Notes: generated from the letters alone by a model not told the origin. A DNA stretch of 13,936 bases from Elusimicrobiota bacterium (GCA_023700845.1 JAMPYD010000020.1:1-13936); one strand, 5' to 3'; positions 5,734 to 13,820 are shown, numbered from the stretch's first letter. Numbers and translations: made by a program.

Positions 5734-5835
5734 ATGGAAAAATGGGCCTACCTCGCGTTCGCCTTCTCGCTGGGCACGTTCGCCTTCGCGTTCTACCTGA
5801 TGAAGGGCGCGGGTCCTTCGCGTCCGTCCTGGTAG
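5734..5835 (+). CDS. 33-residue single-span membrane peptide
   Basis: A short ORF too small for most gene finders. It encodes MEKW followed by a very hydrophobic stretch (AYLAFAFSLGTFAFAFYLM, residues 5-23) and a basic, Pro-containing tail (KGAGPSRPSW). The aromatic/aliphatic span and the positive tail suggest one membrane helix with the C-terminus inside. Small subunits of respiratory or transport complexes look like this, but I cannot assign a family. Support comes from the -10-like box at leaderless spacing and the clean membrane-peptide composition. It lies between the divergent marR promoter and tRNA-Phe, 44 bp upstream of the tRNA. Confidence 0.5.
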   Translation: MEKWAYLAFAFSLGTFAFAFYLMKGAGPSRPSW

Positions 5836-5879
5836 GCGGCGGGATTTCTTGCGGCGCGATTTGATAGTATCTCCACCTC

Positions 5880-5954
5880 GGCGGGGTAGCTCAGTGGTAG
5901 AGCACCGGTCTGAAAAACCGGGTGTCGACAGTTCGATCCTGTCCCCCGCCACCA
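5880..5954 (+). tRNA. tRNA-Phe (anticodon GAA), CCA encoded
   Basis: The cloverleaf is complete by eye: acceptor GGCGGGG/CCCCGCC (5880-5886 with 5944-5950), D arm GCTC/GAGC, anticodon stem CCGGT/ACCGG with loop CTGAAAA (anticodon GAA at 5912-5914), T arm GACAG/CTGTC with loop TTCGATC, discriminator A and genomic CCA (5952-5954). It decodes UUC/UUU. A TAGTAT (5865-5870) just upstream could be part of its promoter. There is no terminator after it: the T run at 5955-5960 runs straight into the TTG start of the cupin gene, so the two are probably transcribed together. Confidence 0.96.
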
Positions 5955-5958
5955 TTTT

Positions 5959-6399
5959 TTGAAGCGCGCTCTTCCCATCGCCGTCGTCGCGGTCCTCGCG
6001 TCCTGGGCGCTCGCCCAGACCGCCGCGGCTCCCGTCGTGAGATCCGCCTCCGCGATCGACTGGAAGGCCTCCGGAAGCCTTCCGCCCGGCGCCGAGTATC
6101 ACCTCGTCTACGAGGATCCCAAGACGCACGCGGTGCAGACCTTGGTGCGCTTCCCCCGGGGCTACGGCCTGACCCCGCACTCGCACACCGCCGACGAGAC
6201 CATCGTCATGCTGAAGGGTAAGCTCGTCATCGAGATCGCCGGCAAGGAGAGCGAGACCCTGGCCGCGGGCGGCTACGCGATGATTCCCGGCGGGACGGTG
6301 TTCTCGCTGAAGGCCGCCGGCTTCGGCGGCGCGGAATTCCTCGCCGCGTTCAACGGCCCCTTCGACATGAAGGACGCCGCCCCCGCCCCCAAGCCTTAA
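5959..6399 (+). CDS. Exported single-domain cupin protein
   Basis: A 146-aa secreted cupin. The signal peptide is MKRALPIAVVAVLASWALAQ, with cleavage likely after ALA at 19. The mature domain has cupin motif 1 GLTPHSHTADETIVMLKG (about 69-86: two His and a Glu in the metal-binding pattern) and a motif 2 region around GGYAMIPGGTVFSLKA (94-109). Cupins bind a metal or small ligand; the substrate cannot be told. The start must be TTG at 5959: an in-frame stop lies upstream inside the tRNA and no ATG or GTG intervenes, and this start gives a perfect signal peptide. It begins 4 nt after the tRNA-Phe CCA with no Shine-Dalgarno. Its stop overlaps the convergent kinase gene (TTAA). Confidence 0.88.
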   Translation: MKRALPIAVVAVLASWALAQTAAAPVVRSASAIDWKASGSLPPGAEYHLVYEDPKTHAVQTLVRFPRGYGLTPHSHTADETIVMLKGKLVIEIAGKESETLAAGGYAMIPGGTVFSLKAAGFGGAEFLAAFNGPFDMKDAAPAPKP

Positions 6400-7313
6400 A
6401 GCCGGAAGGGGATCGCCTTCGGCATGACCTCGAACACCACGGGCGCGCGCCCGTCCGCGTCCCCGTCGATGTTGAGCGGCAGGTTCTCCTCCGAGTGCAG
6501 CTCGACGCGCCGCGCGCGCCTCAGGACCACGCCGGGAAGGCCGGCGTGGCCGCCCGAATAGGCCTTCGGCAGCAGGGACATCAGCTCCGCGCGCGTCCGG
6601 TCCGAGATCGTGAGCAGGTCGAGCAGCCCGTCCTCGGCGTCGGCCTGCGGCGCCAGCTTCATGCCGCCGCCGAACGTGCTCGTGTTCGCCGCGGCGACCA
6701 GGTGATAGGCCGCCTCCGCCTCCGGCACGCCGTCGACCGTCAGGCGCATGCGCCGGGCCTTGGCCGTCATCACGGCCAGCGCGCCTTCGACGAGATAGGT
6801 GAGGGTGCCTCCGAGGAATTTCCCGCGCCGGGCGACGCTGACCGCGACGTCCCCGGGCAGGCCCAGGGCCGCGACGTTGAGGAAGTGGCGGGAGCGCGGC
6901 GCGCCGTCCTCCGTCCGGAAGGTCGCGCGCCCGGCGTCGAGGCGCCGGCGCTTGCCCTCGGCGAGCGCTTTCGCCCAGGCCTCGGGCTCGCGCGGCACGC
7001 CCATATGGCCGGCGAAATCGCAGCCCGAGCCGGCCGGGAAGGTCGCGAGGACGGTGTTGTGACGGACGTGCTCGGGCACCGCGAGGAAGCCGTCGACGAT
7101 CTCGCCGACCGTCCCGTCCCCGCCGACCGCCACGATCAGGTCCACGCCGTCCGCCGTCGCCTGCCGCGCCAGGTCGCGCCCGTGCCCCGGCCTTTCGGTG
7201 CGGATCAGCTCCATGTCCGAAAACAGGCCCTTGGCGAGCTCGCGGGCCTTCTCCCAGCGCCCGCCCGCCCTACCGTGCCCCGCCGCCGGATTAACGATGA
7301 ACAGCGTTCTCAT
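6396..7313 (-). CDS. Diacylglycerol kinase / YegS-type lipid kinase
   Basis: A 305-aa lipid kinase of the DAGK catalytic (LCB5/YegS/DgkB) family, which phosphorylates diacylglycerol or related lipids at the inner face of the membrane. Seen motifs are the N-terminal IVNPAAGHGRA (6-16), the nucleotide-binding AVGGDGTVGEIVDGF (61-75), and FPAGSGCDFA, a variant of the usual GTGNDFA. The C-terminal beta domain has NTSTFGGGMKLAP, and NIDGDADG stands at the family DGE position, with Asp for Glu. The ATG at 7313 lacks a clear Shine-Dalgarno. It is isolated on its strand, convergent with the cupin by a 4-bp overlap. Membership is firm, but the lipid substrate is uncertain. Confidence 0.92.
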   Translation of the reverse strand: MRTLFIVNPAAGHGRAGGRWEKARELAKGLFSDMELIRTERPGHGRDLARQATADGVDLIVAVGGDGTVGEIVDGFLAVPEHVRHNTVLATFPAGSGCDFAGHMGVPREPEAWAKALAEGKRRRLDAGRATFRTEDGAPRSRHFLNVAALGLPGDVAVSVARRGKFLGGTLTYLVEGALAVMTAKARRMRLTVDGVPEAEAAYHLVAAANTSTFGGGMKLAPQADAEDGLLDLLTISDRTRAELMSLLPKAYSGGHAGLPGVVLRRARRVELHSEENLPLNIDGDADGRAPVVFEVMPKAIPFRL

Positions 7314-7400
7314 ATCGTTTCGTGGACCGATAGTTTAGCGAATTGTCCGCCGCCCGTCCCCGCATCGCCAAAGTGAAAATAACGGGAGGACTGACACCAT

Positions 7401-7444
7401 AAAAAAGAACCGCCCCGACCGGGAGGGGTGCCGGTCGGGGCGGT
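7401..7444 (-). terminator. Rho-independent terminator of the first subtilase
   Basis: A perfect 14-bp stem (7409-7422 with 7431-7444) has an 8-nt loop. On the minus strand it is followed by TC and six T residues (7401-7406). It begins 16 bp past the subtilase stop and cleanly separates it from the lipid kinase gene. Confidence 0.92.
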
Positions 7445-7459
7445 AACGGGGTGCGGGTT

Positions 7460-8740
<1,281 letters not shown>

Positions 8741-8802
8741 TTTGTTCTCCCCTTAGCTCCGTTGAGGGGACCCGGAGCGGGTCTTAAGTCTGCACGTATT
8801 AT

Positions 8803-8825
8803 GGGCGGAAGGCCCACTTCCGCCC
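8803..8825. repeat. Perfect 9-bp hairpin between the subtilases
   Basis: GGGCGGAAG (8803-8811) pairs with CTTCCGCCC (8817-8825) around a 5-nt loop. On the minus strand it lies 87 bp past the second subtilase stop and just before ATAATACG, a possible -10 for the first subtilase. There is no U tract, so it may be an attenuating or 3'-end hairpin rather than a classical terminator. Confidence 0.6.
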
Positions 8826-8828
8826 TGA

Positions 8829-8896
8829 GGCATAAGGCCTAGCACCGTCTGGGCCCAAAGGCCTATGCCCTAGGTCCTACGCCTCGAACGCGTAGG
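8829..8896. repeat. Two adjacent palindromes carrying AGGCCTA-type motifs
   Basis: GGCATAAGGCCT (8829-8840) pairs with AGGCCTATGCC (8859-8869) with a single bulged A. Immediately after, CCTACGC (8876-8882) pairs with GCGTAGG (8890-8896) around 7 nt. With the hairpin at 8803-8825 almost the whole 171-bp spacer is palindromic. Related AGGCCTA and GGGCCTA units recur upstream of the second subtilase at about 10195-10243. Confidence 0.55.
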
Positions 8897-8911
8897 CCCT
8901 GCGACTGGGTC

Positions 8912-10129
8912 CTAACGAACGAGCAGGGCCGCGTCCACGACGCCGGCGCCCTGCTCGGATGCGGAAAGTCCGGGAACCTTGACCGCCGCGCGGCGCAGCG
9001 CCGCGCGGACCGCGGCCTCGCCGTGCGCGCCGCGGGCGACCGCGAGGGCGCCCAGGCCCGCCATGTGAGGCGTCGCCATCGACGTGCCCGCGTAGCTGTC
9101 GTAGCCTCCGCCCGGGATCGAGGACTTGACGTCCACGCCCGGCGCGATGAAGGCGACCTGGTTGCCGCGGCTGGAGAACTTGGCGATGGTCTCGTTCGGG
9201 GCGAGCGCGGAGACCGTGATCGCCTCGGGATACGCGCCCGGGTAGTTGACCGAGCCGCCGTCGTTGCCGGCGGCGGCGAACACGGCGACGCCGCGGACGG
9301 TCGCGTACTTCAGGGCGGCGCGCATGAAAATCGTGCCCATCGGGGCGCCGAGGCTCATGTTGGCGACGTCCATCTTGTTGTTGCCGGCCCAGATCAGCCC
9401 CTTGATGATGGAGGAGAGCCCGCCCGCGCCGTCCTTGTCGAGAACCTTGACCGCGTACAGGCGCGCCTTCGGGGCCACGCCGACGACGCCCTTGCCGTCC
9501 AGGACGCCCGCGATCGTGCCGGCGACGTGCGAGCCGTGCGCGTTGTCGTCCAGATACGGCTTCTTGGAATCGAGCGCGTTGTAGCCGCCGGCGCAGTTGG
9601 CCTTCAGGTCGGGGTGGTTGCAGTCGATGCCGGTGTCGATGACGGCGACCTTGACGCCGTCGCCCTTGGTGACGGCCCAGGCGGCGGGAGCATCCACCCG
9701 GCGGATCCCCCACGGGACCTCGGCGGCGTCCACGCCCGCGGGAAGCCCGAACTCGGGGCGCTTGGGCGGCGCGGCGACGGCGGGCAGGGCGGCGCGAACC
9801 GCCTCATAAGAAGGAAAGGTCGCGCGGAAGACGGGCGCCTCGAGAAGCCAGTTCCGGTGAACGTCCTCCTGCACCTCGAGGACCTCCGGCATGGCGGCGG
9901 CCTTCTCGGCGAAGGCGGAGAACATCTTGGCCTCGGGCAGCAGGGCGACGAGGGCGCCGATCTCGGAGAGATCGTCCGCCTTGCTCGCGCCGAGCGAGCG
10001 CAGGGCGGCCTCGCGCTGGGCGGAGGTCGTGCCGTCCTTGAAGGCGATCAGGTAGCGCTTGGCGCCGGCGGCGGACGCGCACACCGGCATCAGCACGGCG
10101 AGAACCGACAACACGATCAGTTTTTTCAT
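8912..10129 (-). CDS. Secreted subtilisin-like serine protease (S8), copy 2
   Basis: A 405-aa exported subtilase, paralogous to the downstream copy. A signal peptide (1-21, hydrophobic core VLSVLAVLMPVCASA) is followed by an I9-like propeptide (about 24-95, starting KRYLIAFKDG) and the catalytic domain (about 138-405). The catalytic set is intact: Asp165 (VAVIDTGID), His198 (NAHGSHVAGT), Asn289 (AAAGNDGG) and Ser350 (AGTSMATPHMAG). Cys170 and Cys179 flank the segment after the catalytic Asp (DCNHPDLKANC) and could form a disulfide; copy 1 has Ala and Lys-Val there. The frame stays open far upstream, but ATG at 10129 is the start because AGAGGAG lies just before it and a signal peptide follows. 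Divergent from the ankyrin gene. Confidence 0.95.
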   Translation of the reverse strand: MKKLIVLSVLAVLMPVCASAAGAKRYLIAFKDGTTSAQREAALRSLGASKADDLSEIGALVALLPEAKMFSAFAEKAAAMPEVLEVQEDVHRNWLLEAPVFRATFPSYEAVRAALPAVAAPPKRPEFGLPAGVDAAEVPWGIRRVDAPAAWAVTKGDGVKVAVIDTGIDCNHPDLKANCAGGYNALDSKKPYLDDNAHGSHVAGTIAGVLDGKGVVGVAPKARLYAVKVLDKDGAGGLSSIIKGLIWAGNNKMDVANMSLGAPMGTIFMRAALKYATVRGVAVFAAAGNDGGSVNYPGAYPEAITVSALAPNETIAKFSSRGNQVAFIAPGVDVKSSIPGGGYDSYAGTSMATPHMAGLGALAVARGAHGEAAVRAALRRAAVKVPGLSASEQGAGVVDAALLVR

Positions 10130-10194
10130 GGCTCCTCTGAACGCCCTCTTCGATGTTCCGTCGACAATTCGGAATTTAGCATACTCGGGTCCGA

Positions 10195-10243
10195 AAGGCC
10201 TAGTCGAATTTGGGCCTAATAGGTCTCTTTTTTTAGGCCCTAT
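10195..10243. repeat. AGGCCTA motif cluster with 7-bp inverted repeat
   Basis: AAGGCCTAG (10195-10203), GGGCCTA (10212-10218) and TAGGCCC (10234-10240) lie in the gap between the divergent subtilase 2 and ankyrin genes. The last two form an inverted repeat around a loop containing a run of seven T residues. The motif family also occurs between the subtilases, so it may be an operator or a dispersed palindromic element. Confidence 0.45.
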
Positions 10244-10255
10244 GGGCGGCCCGTA

Positions 10256-10284
10256 TTGACGCCCCCGCGGACGCGGTCTATACT
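10256..10284 (+). promoter_or_regulatory. Sigma70 promoter of the ankyrin-repeat gene
   Basis: TTGACG (10256-10261), a 17-bp spacer, and TATACT (10279-10284). The ATG at 10292 follows the -10 by 7 nt, so the transcript should be leaderless. Confidence 0.8.
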
Positions 10285-10291
10285 GAAGCCG

Positions 10292-11017
10292 ATGATCAAA
10301 TATCTCGCCGCTCTCGCGTTTCTCGTCGGACCCGCCTCCGCGCTCGCCCAGCCCGCCGCCGATCCGCCCCTCGTGGACGCCGTCAAGGCGGGCGACGCCG
10401 CGGGGCTGAAGGCGGCCCTGGCCGCGGGCGCGGACCTCGGCGCGAAGGACCGGCACGGGTGGACCGCCGCGATGTGGGCCGCGGGGCACGCCGACGCGGC
10501 GACGCTGAAGGCCCTGCTGGCGGCGGGAGGCGACCCCGCGCCGAAGGACGCCGCCGGCTACTCCGCGATCGTCGAGGCCGCCAAGGGCGGCCGGGCGGCG
10601 AACATCCCCCTGCTCGCCGCGAAGGGCCTGGACTGCTCGGCCCAGGACGCGGCCGGGGTGCCCGCGATCGCCTACGCGGCGACGGTCTCGACGCAGGCGG
10701 TCGCGGCGCTGCTGGCGTGCAAGGCCCGCGTCGACGCGCGCGACGGCAACGGCCTCACGGCGCTGATCCGCGCCGCCCAGCTCGGGCGCGCCGCCGCCGC
10801 GCGCCAGCTCCTGACGGCCGGCGCCAAGGCCGACGCCAAGGACGCACTCGGCTACACGGCCCTGATGTGGGCCGCCCACGGCGGCTGGACCGACACGGTC
10901 AAGGTCCTGCTCGCGGCGAAGGCGAATCCGGGATTGAAAAGCGGCGACGGGCTGACGGCGCGGGAGCTCGCGCTCAAGCGCGGACACACGTCGACGGCGG
11001 ACGAAATTCCCCGTTGA
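10292..11017 (+). CDS. Exported ankyrin-repeat protein
   Basis: A 241-aa protein with a signal peptide (1-20, cleavage after ALA-Q region) and about six or seven ankyrin repeats filling the rest (about 23-52, 54-85, 88-118, 121-151, 153-184, 187-217 and a half repeat 219-241). The third full-length unit is degenerate, while repeats with the consensus G-x-TAL-x-x-AA are clear at 154-162 and 187-195. Ankyrin repeats bind other proteins; a periplasmic or secreted location follows from the signal peptide. Cys115 and Cys143 lie in adjacent repeats. I chose ATG at 10292 because an upstream in-frame TTG (10256) is the -35 box itself. It is divergent from the secreted protease, and a functional link (inhibitor, substrate or adaptor) is possible but unproven. 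Confidence 0.9.
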   Translation: MIKYLAALAFLVGPASALAQPAADPPLVDAVKAGDAAGLKAALAAGADLGAKDRHGWTAAMWAAGHADAATLKALLAAGGDPAPKDAAGYSAIVEAAKGGRAANIPLLAAKGLDCSAQDAAGVPAIAYAATVSTQAVAALLACKARVDARDGNGLTALIRAAQLGRAAAARQLLTAGAKADAKDALGYTALMWAAHGGWTDTVKVLLAAKANPGLKSGDGLTARELALKRGHTSTADEIPR

Positions 11018-11042
11018 CGAAAACGACTACCGGGGCTATACT
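11014..11042 (+). promoter_or_regulatory. Sigma70 promoter of the small basic protein, embedded in the ankyrin stop
   Basis: TTGACG (11014-11019), a 17-bp spacer and TATACT (11037-11042). These are the same hexamers and spacing as the ankyrin promoter. The TGA stop of the ankyrin gene (11015-11017) lies inside the -35 box. The leader would be about 9 nt and includes GAGGA before the ATG at 11058. Confidence 0.8.
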
Positions 11043-11057
11043 GCGAACGAGGACGAC

Positions 11058-11249
11058 ATGAAGAAAACACTGGCGAAGTCGGCCCGGCACCACAAGGTTT
11101 CCTCTCGGAAAGCGAAGGGCGGCAAGGCGCTTGAGTTCGAGCAGGGTTGGAACGAGCTCGAAGCTCAGCATGACCGCCTGAAGACCGATTGGATGAGCCT
11201 CGCGGTACAGCTCGGGATCGGCGGGTCCGACAAAGCGGCTTACGACTAG
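11058..11249 (+). CDS. Small basic hypothetical protein
   Basis: A 63-aa cytoplasmic protein of unknown family. The N-terminal third is strongly basic (KK, K, R, HH, K, RK, K, K within residues 2-23). The rest is an amphipathic helix (about 25-52, EFEQGWNELEAQHDRLKTDW) and a short tail. It has no signal peptide, Cys or membrane span. A basic arm plus helix could bind nucleic acid or a ribosome, but nothing specific identifies it. Support for a real gene is strong: consensus promoter, GAGGA Shine-Dalgarno 5 nt before ATG, and a hairpin at the stop. It is convergent with the nuclease gene, 8 bp apart. Confidence 0.75.
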   Translation: MKKTLAKSARHHKVSSRKAKGGKALEFEQGWNELEAQHDRLKTDWMSLAVQLGIGGSDKAAYD

Positions 11250-11265
11250 GACTGCGGCTAGTCCT
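11244..11265. terminator. Hairpin shared by two convergent stop codons
   Basis: GACTAG (11244-11249) pairs with CTAGTC (11258-11263), or alternatively AGGACT (11248-11253) with AGTCCT (11260-11265). Both arms contain the stop codons of the small basic protein (+) and the nuclease (-). No strong U tract follows on either strand, so termination is probable but not certain. Confidence 0.4.
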
Positions 11266-12529
11266 CTTCGGAGTCGGCACGGCGCTTAAGGCGCACGGTA
11301 CGCTTGTGCGCCCGATGCCCGAAACGCGCGACGAACGACTCCGCGAGGGCCAGGAGCTCTCCCGTCCATCTGCGGGCCTTGAGCCCGTCCAGCAGCGCGT
11401 GCCCGTCCAGCCTCGCCACCTCCGCCCATAGCGGCGTCTTCCTCGCCTCGGCCTCCAGCTCCGCGTGCCTCGCGGCGTCCCCGGTCTTCGTCGGCAGATG
11501 GATCTCGTCCTTCACGCTCACCGAGGCCTGGGCGCGCTCGCCGGCGACCACCGCGACGCCGGCGGCCTCGGCCCAGTCGGCGATGTCCTCCTCGGCCTTC
11601 TCGCGCTCGGCCTCGACGGCCTTCAGCTCGTCCTTGAGGCGCTTGCGGCGCTCCTCGATCTCCGCGTAGCGCGCGACCAGCTTCACGCCGCCGTCCTTCT
11701 CGCGCTCCGCGGGCGGCAGAGCCGCGACGCGGACCTCGTCGGCGAACTCGGGGCACAGGTCCCGGTATTCGCACCAATCGCACAGCGTGCCGCGGTTGGT
11801 CTTGAACTCGTGATCGTGCTTGATCCGCGAGATGAGCGCGGCGGCGTCGGCCAGGAGCCTCGCGCGCGCCGCGTCGTCGCGGATCGAGACCAAGGTCTTG
11901 CCGTGGCGCACGTAATGCCACTTGAGCCGGACCTCCTTCGTGTCGGGCCATTCCAGGCGCACGGCCAGCTCGTAGAGCGCGAGCTGCCAGTCCTCGTCGG
12001 CGTGCCGCTGGTTCGGCAGCGACTTGGCGGTCTTGTAGTCGACGATCTCGAACGCCCCGTCCGGCGCCAGCGCCAGCCGGTCGACGAAGCCCTCGATGCG
12101 GTACTCGTGCCCGTCGACCATGATCGGGAAGCCGACGCGCTTCTCGACGGCGACCGTGCGGTCCTCGGAGAACGGCTGGTGGGCCTCGTAATACAGCTGG
12201 ACGCAGTCGCGCCCGACCTTCCGCCAGTCGTCCTGGACGAAGCGCGCGTCCTTCTCCACGACGGACCCGTCCCACTCCGCCGAGAACTCGCGCTCGTAGA
12301 TCTCCTGGAGCTCCGCCAGGGACGGAACCTTCCCCCCCGTCACGAGGCCGTACAGCTCCTCGAACGCCGCGTGCACCGCCACGCCGGTCACGGTCTCGGG
12401 CGTCTTGCGGCGGCGCGAGATCTTGTCGACGTAGCGGTACTGGTAGCGCCTCGGGCAGTTCTGATAGACCGAGAGCTTCGACGGCGAGAACTTGGAGGAG
12501 CGGTCCTCCTCCAAGCGGGGCTCGTCCAT
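11258..12529 (-). CDS. Stand-alone RecB/AddB-type PD-(D/E)XK nuclease with Fe-S cluster
   Basis: A 423-aa nuclease of the RecB C-terminal/Cas4-like superfamily (PDDEXK_1). Seen residues are Cys25 (NCPRRYQ), His53 (GVAVHAAFEEL), Asp150 (GFVDRL), Asp164 and Lys166 (IVDYKTAK), and Gln182/Tyr186 (QLALYELA). The trio Cys250, Cys253, Cys259 (CDWCEYRDLC) with Cys25 forms the four-Cys Fe-S staple known from AddB and Cas4. Residues about 283-318 form a charged coiled coil, followed by a C-terminal domain of unknown type and a basic tail. It would cleave single-stranded DNA or DNA ends during repair. No helicase or cas gene is in view. It starts 3 bp after rlmI with no close Shine-Dalgarno, so it relies on that operon. 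Confidence 0.93.
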   Translation of the reverse strand: MDEPRLEEDRSSKFSPSKLSVYQNCPRRYQYRYVDKISRRRKTPETVTGVAVHAAFEELYGLVTGGKVPSLAELQEIYEREFSAEWDGSVVEKDARFVQDDWRKVGRDCVQLYYEAHQPFSEDRTVAVEKRVGFPIMVDGHEYRIEGFVDRLALAPDGAFEIVDYKTAKSLPNQRHADEDWQLALYELAVRLEWPDTKEVRLKWHYVRHGKTLVSIRDDAARARLLADAAALISRIKHDHEFKTNRGTLCDWCEYRDLCPEFADEVRVAALPPAEREKDGGVKLVARYAEIEERRKRLKDELKAVEAEREKAEEDIADWAEAAGVAVVAGERAQASVSVKDEIHLPTKTGDAARHAELEAEARKTPLWAEVARLDGHALLDGLKARRWTGELLALAESFVARFGHRAHKRTVRLKRRADSEED

Positions 12530-12532
12530 GGC

Positions 12533-13768
12533 TTAGATCATCTCCAGCAGCGCGAAGTGCAGGTACTCGGTCTCCGGCATCGAGAGCAGGACCGGATGGT
12601 CGAGCGCCTGCCCGCGCAAAGTCACGAAGCGCACCGGACGCTCCGCCTTGGCCTGCGCGTTGCGCAGCATCAGCACGAAGTCCTCGCGCGAGACGTGATG
12701 CGAGCACGTCGCCGTGACGAGCAGGCCGCCCTTGGGCAGGGCGCGCATCGCCTGGCTGTTGAGCTTCGTGTACAGGCGCAGGGCCTGGGGCAGGTGCTTC
12801 TTGGCCGGCACGAGGCTCGGAGGATCGAGGACGATCATGTCGGGCTTGAACGGCTGCTGTCCTCGCGCGAAGCTCTCGAGCACGACCTCCGCGTCGCCCT
12901 CGTCGGCCGACACGATGCCGTCCACGCCGTTGAACTTCGCGTTCTCGCGGGCGAGCTGGATCGCGGGGCCCGAGCTGTCGAGCGCGAGCACCGACTTCGC
13001 CCCCGCCTTCGCCGCGGCGATGGCGAAGCCGCCCGTGTAGCAGTACAGGTCGAGGACGCTGCGTCCCGCGAAGTACGGGCGGAGGAAGGCGCGGTTCTCG
13101 CGCTGATCGAAGTAATGCCCGGTCTTCTGGCCCTCGCCCAGCGGGGCGGCGAAGCGCAGGCCGTTCTCGGTGATCGGAACGCGCTCCGGCACCGAGCCCA
13201 TCAGGGTCCGGCACTCGAGCGGCAGGCCCTCGAGCGCGCGCACCTTGTGGTCGTTCTTGAGGTAGATGCCCTTCGGCTTGACGAGCTCCTCGAGCGCGGC
13301 CTGAATCCACGGCATGCGGCGCTCGATGCCGGCGGACATCACCTGCAGGACGAGATACTGGCCGTAGCGGTCGACGACCAAACCTGGAAGTCCATCCGAC
13401 TCGCCGTAGCAGAGACGATATGATGTTTCACCCGGCAAAGCCTTCTCCCGGTATAAGATCGCCTCCGCCAGACGCCGCCGGAAGAACTCCGCGTCGATCG
13501 GCTCCTTCGGATCGCGGGTGAGCACGCGCCCGCCGATGAGGCTGTTCGGGTTGTAGAAGGCCATGCCGAGGGACACCCCGCCCGCGGTCACGATGACGCC
13601 GAGATCGCCCGGCTTCGGCGGGTGATCCGACAGCACCTCCTTGATCTCGTTGGAGAAGATCCACAGGTGCCCCGCCTTGACCCGCTTGTCGCGGTCCGGA
13701 TTGAGGATGATGCACAGCGGCTTCTCGGCGACGGCGGCTTCGGGCGCGGCTTTGGCGGCTTCGGACAT
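12533..13768 (-). CDS. rlmI: 23S rRNA (cytosine-C5) methyltransferase, RlmI family
   Basis: A 411-aa RlmI/YccW-type enzyme that makes m5C in 23S rRNA (C1962 in E. coli). Domains are an N-terminal PUA domain (about 18-90, with the extra leader AAKAAPEAAVAEK), the EEHEE-like linker containing GESDGLPGLVVDRYG (122-136), and a Rossmann methyltransferase domain. Motifs are FDQRENR (220-226), VLDLYCYTGGF (238-248, SAM loop), DPP (315-317), and the Cys355 nucleophile in TCSHHVS. All catalytic positions are present. The start at 13768 has AAGGAG 7 nt upstream. It leads an operon with the nuclease gene 3 bp behind. A close paralogue such as RlmI-like enzymes with another target cannot be excluded. Confidence 0.9.
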   Translation of the reverse strand: MSEAAKAAPEAAVAEKPLCIILNPDRDKRVKAGHLWIFSNEIKEVLSDHPPKPGDLGVIVTAGGVSLGMAFYNPNSLIGGRVLTRDPKEPIDAEFFRRRLAEAILYREKALPGETSYRLCYGESDGLPGLVVDRYGQYLVLQVMSAGIERRMPWIQAALEELVKPKGIYLKNDHKVRALEGLPLECRTLMGSVPERVPITENGLRFAAPLGEGQKTGHYFDQRENRAFLRPYFAGRSVLDLYCYTGGFAIAAAKAGAKSVLALDSSGPAIQLARENAKFNGVDGIVSADEGDAEVVLESFARGQQPFKPDMIVLDPPSLVPAKKHLPQALRLYTKLNSQAMRALPKGGLLVTATCSHHVSREDFVLMLRNAQAKAERPVRFVTLRGQALDHPVLLSMPETEYLHFALLEMI

Positions 13769-13820
13769 TTTGATTCTCCTTGCGTCAGGGTTCAGCCTCG
13801 CGGCCGCCCCTCTATATTAA

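Noticed and set aside
5955..5960. The T run after tRNA-Phe as an intrinsic terminator
   Set aside because: No separate hairpin precedes it other than the tRNA acceptor itself, and the run is the start region of the cupin gene.
10130..10987. An N-terminal extension of subtilase copy 2 to 691 aa
   Set aside because: The extension is antisense to the ankyrin gene. The ATG at 10129 has an AGAGGAG Shine-Dalgarno and starts a signal peptide.
11286..13423. Long antisense or out-of-frame ORFs (650-670 codons) across the nuclease and rlmI
   Set aside because: Composition is low-complexity Arg/Gly/Ala/Leu without domains, and both strands are explained by the recognised nuclease and RlmI proteins.
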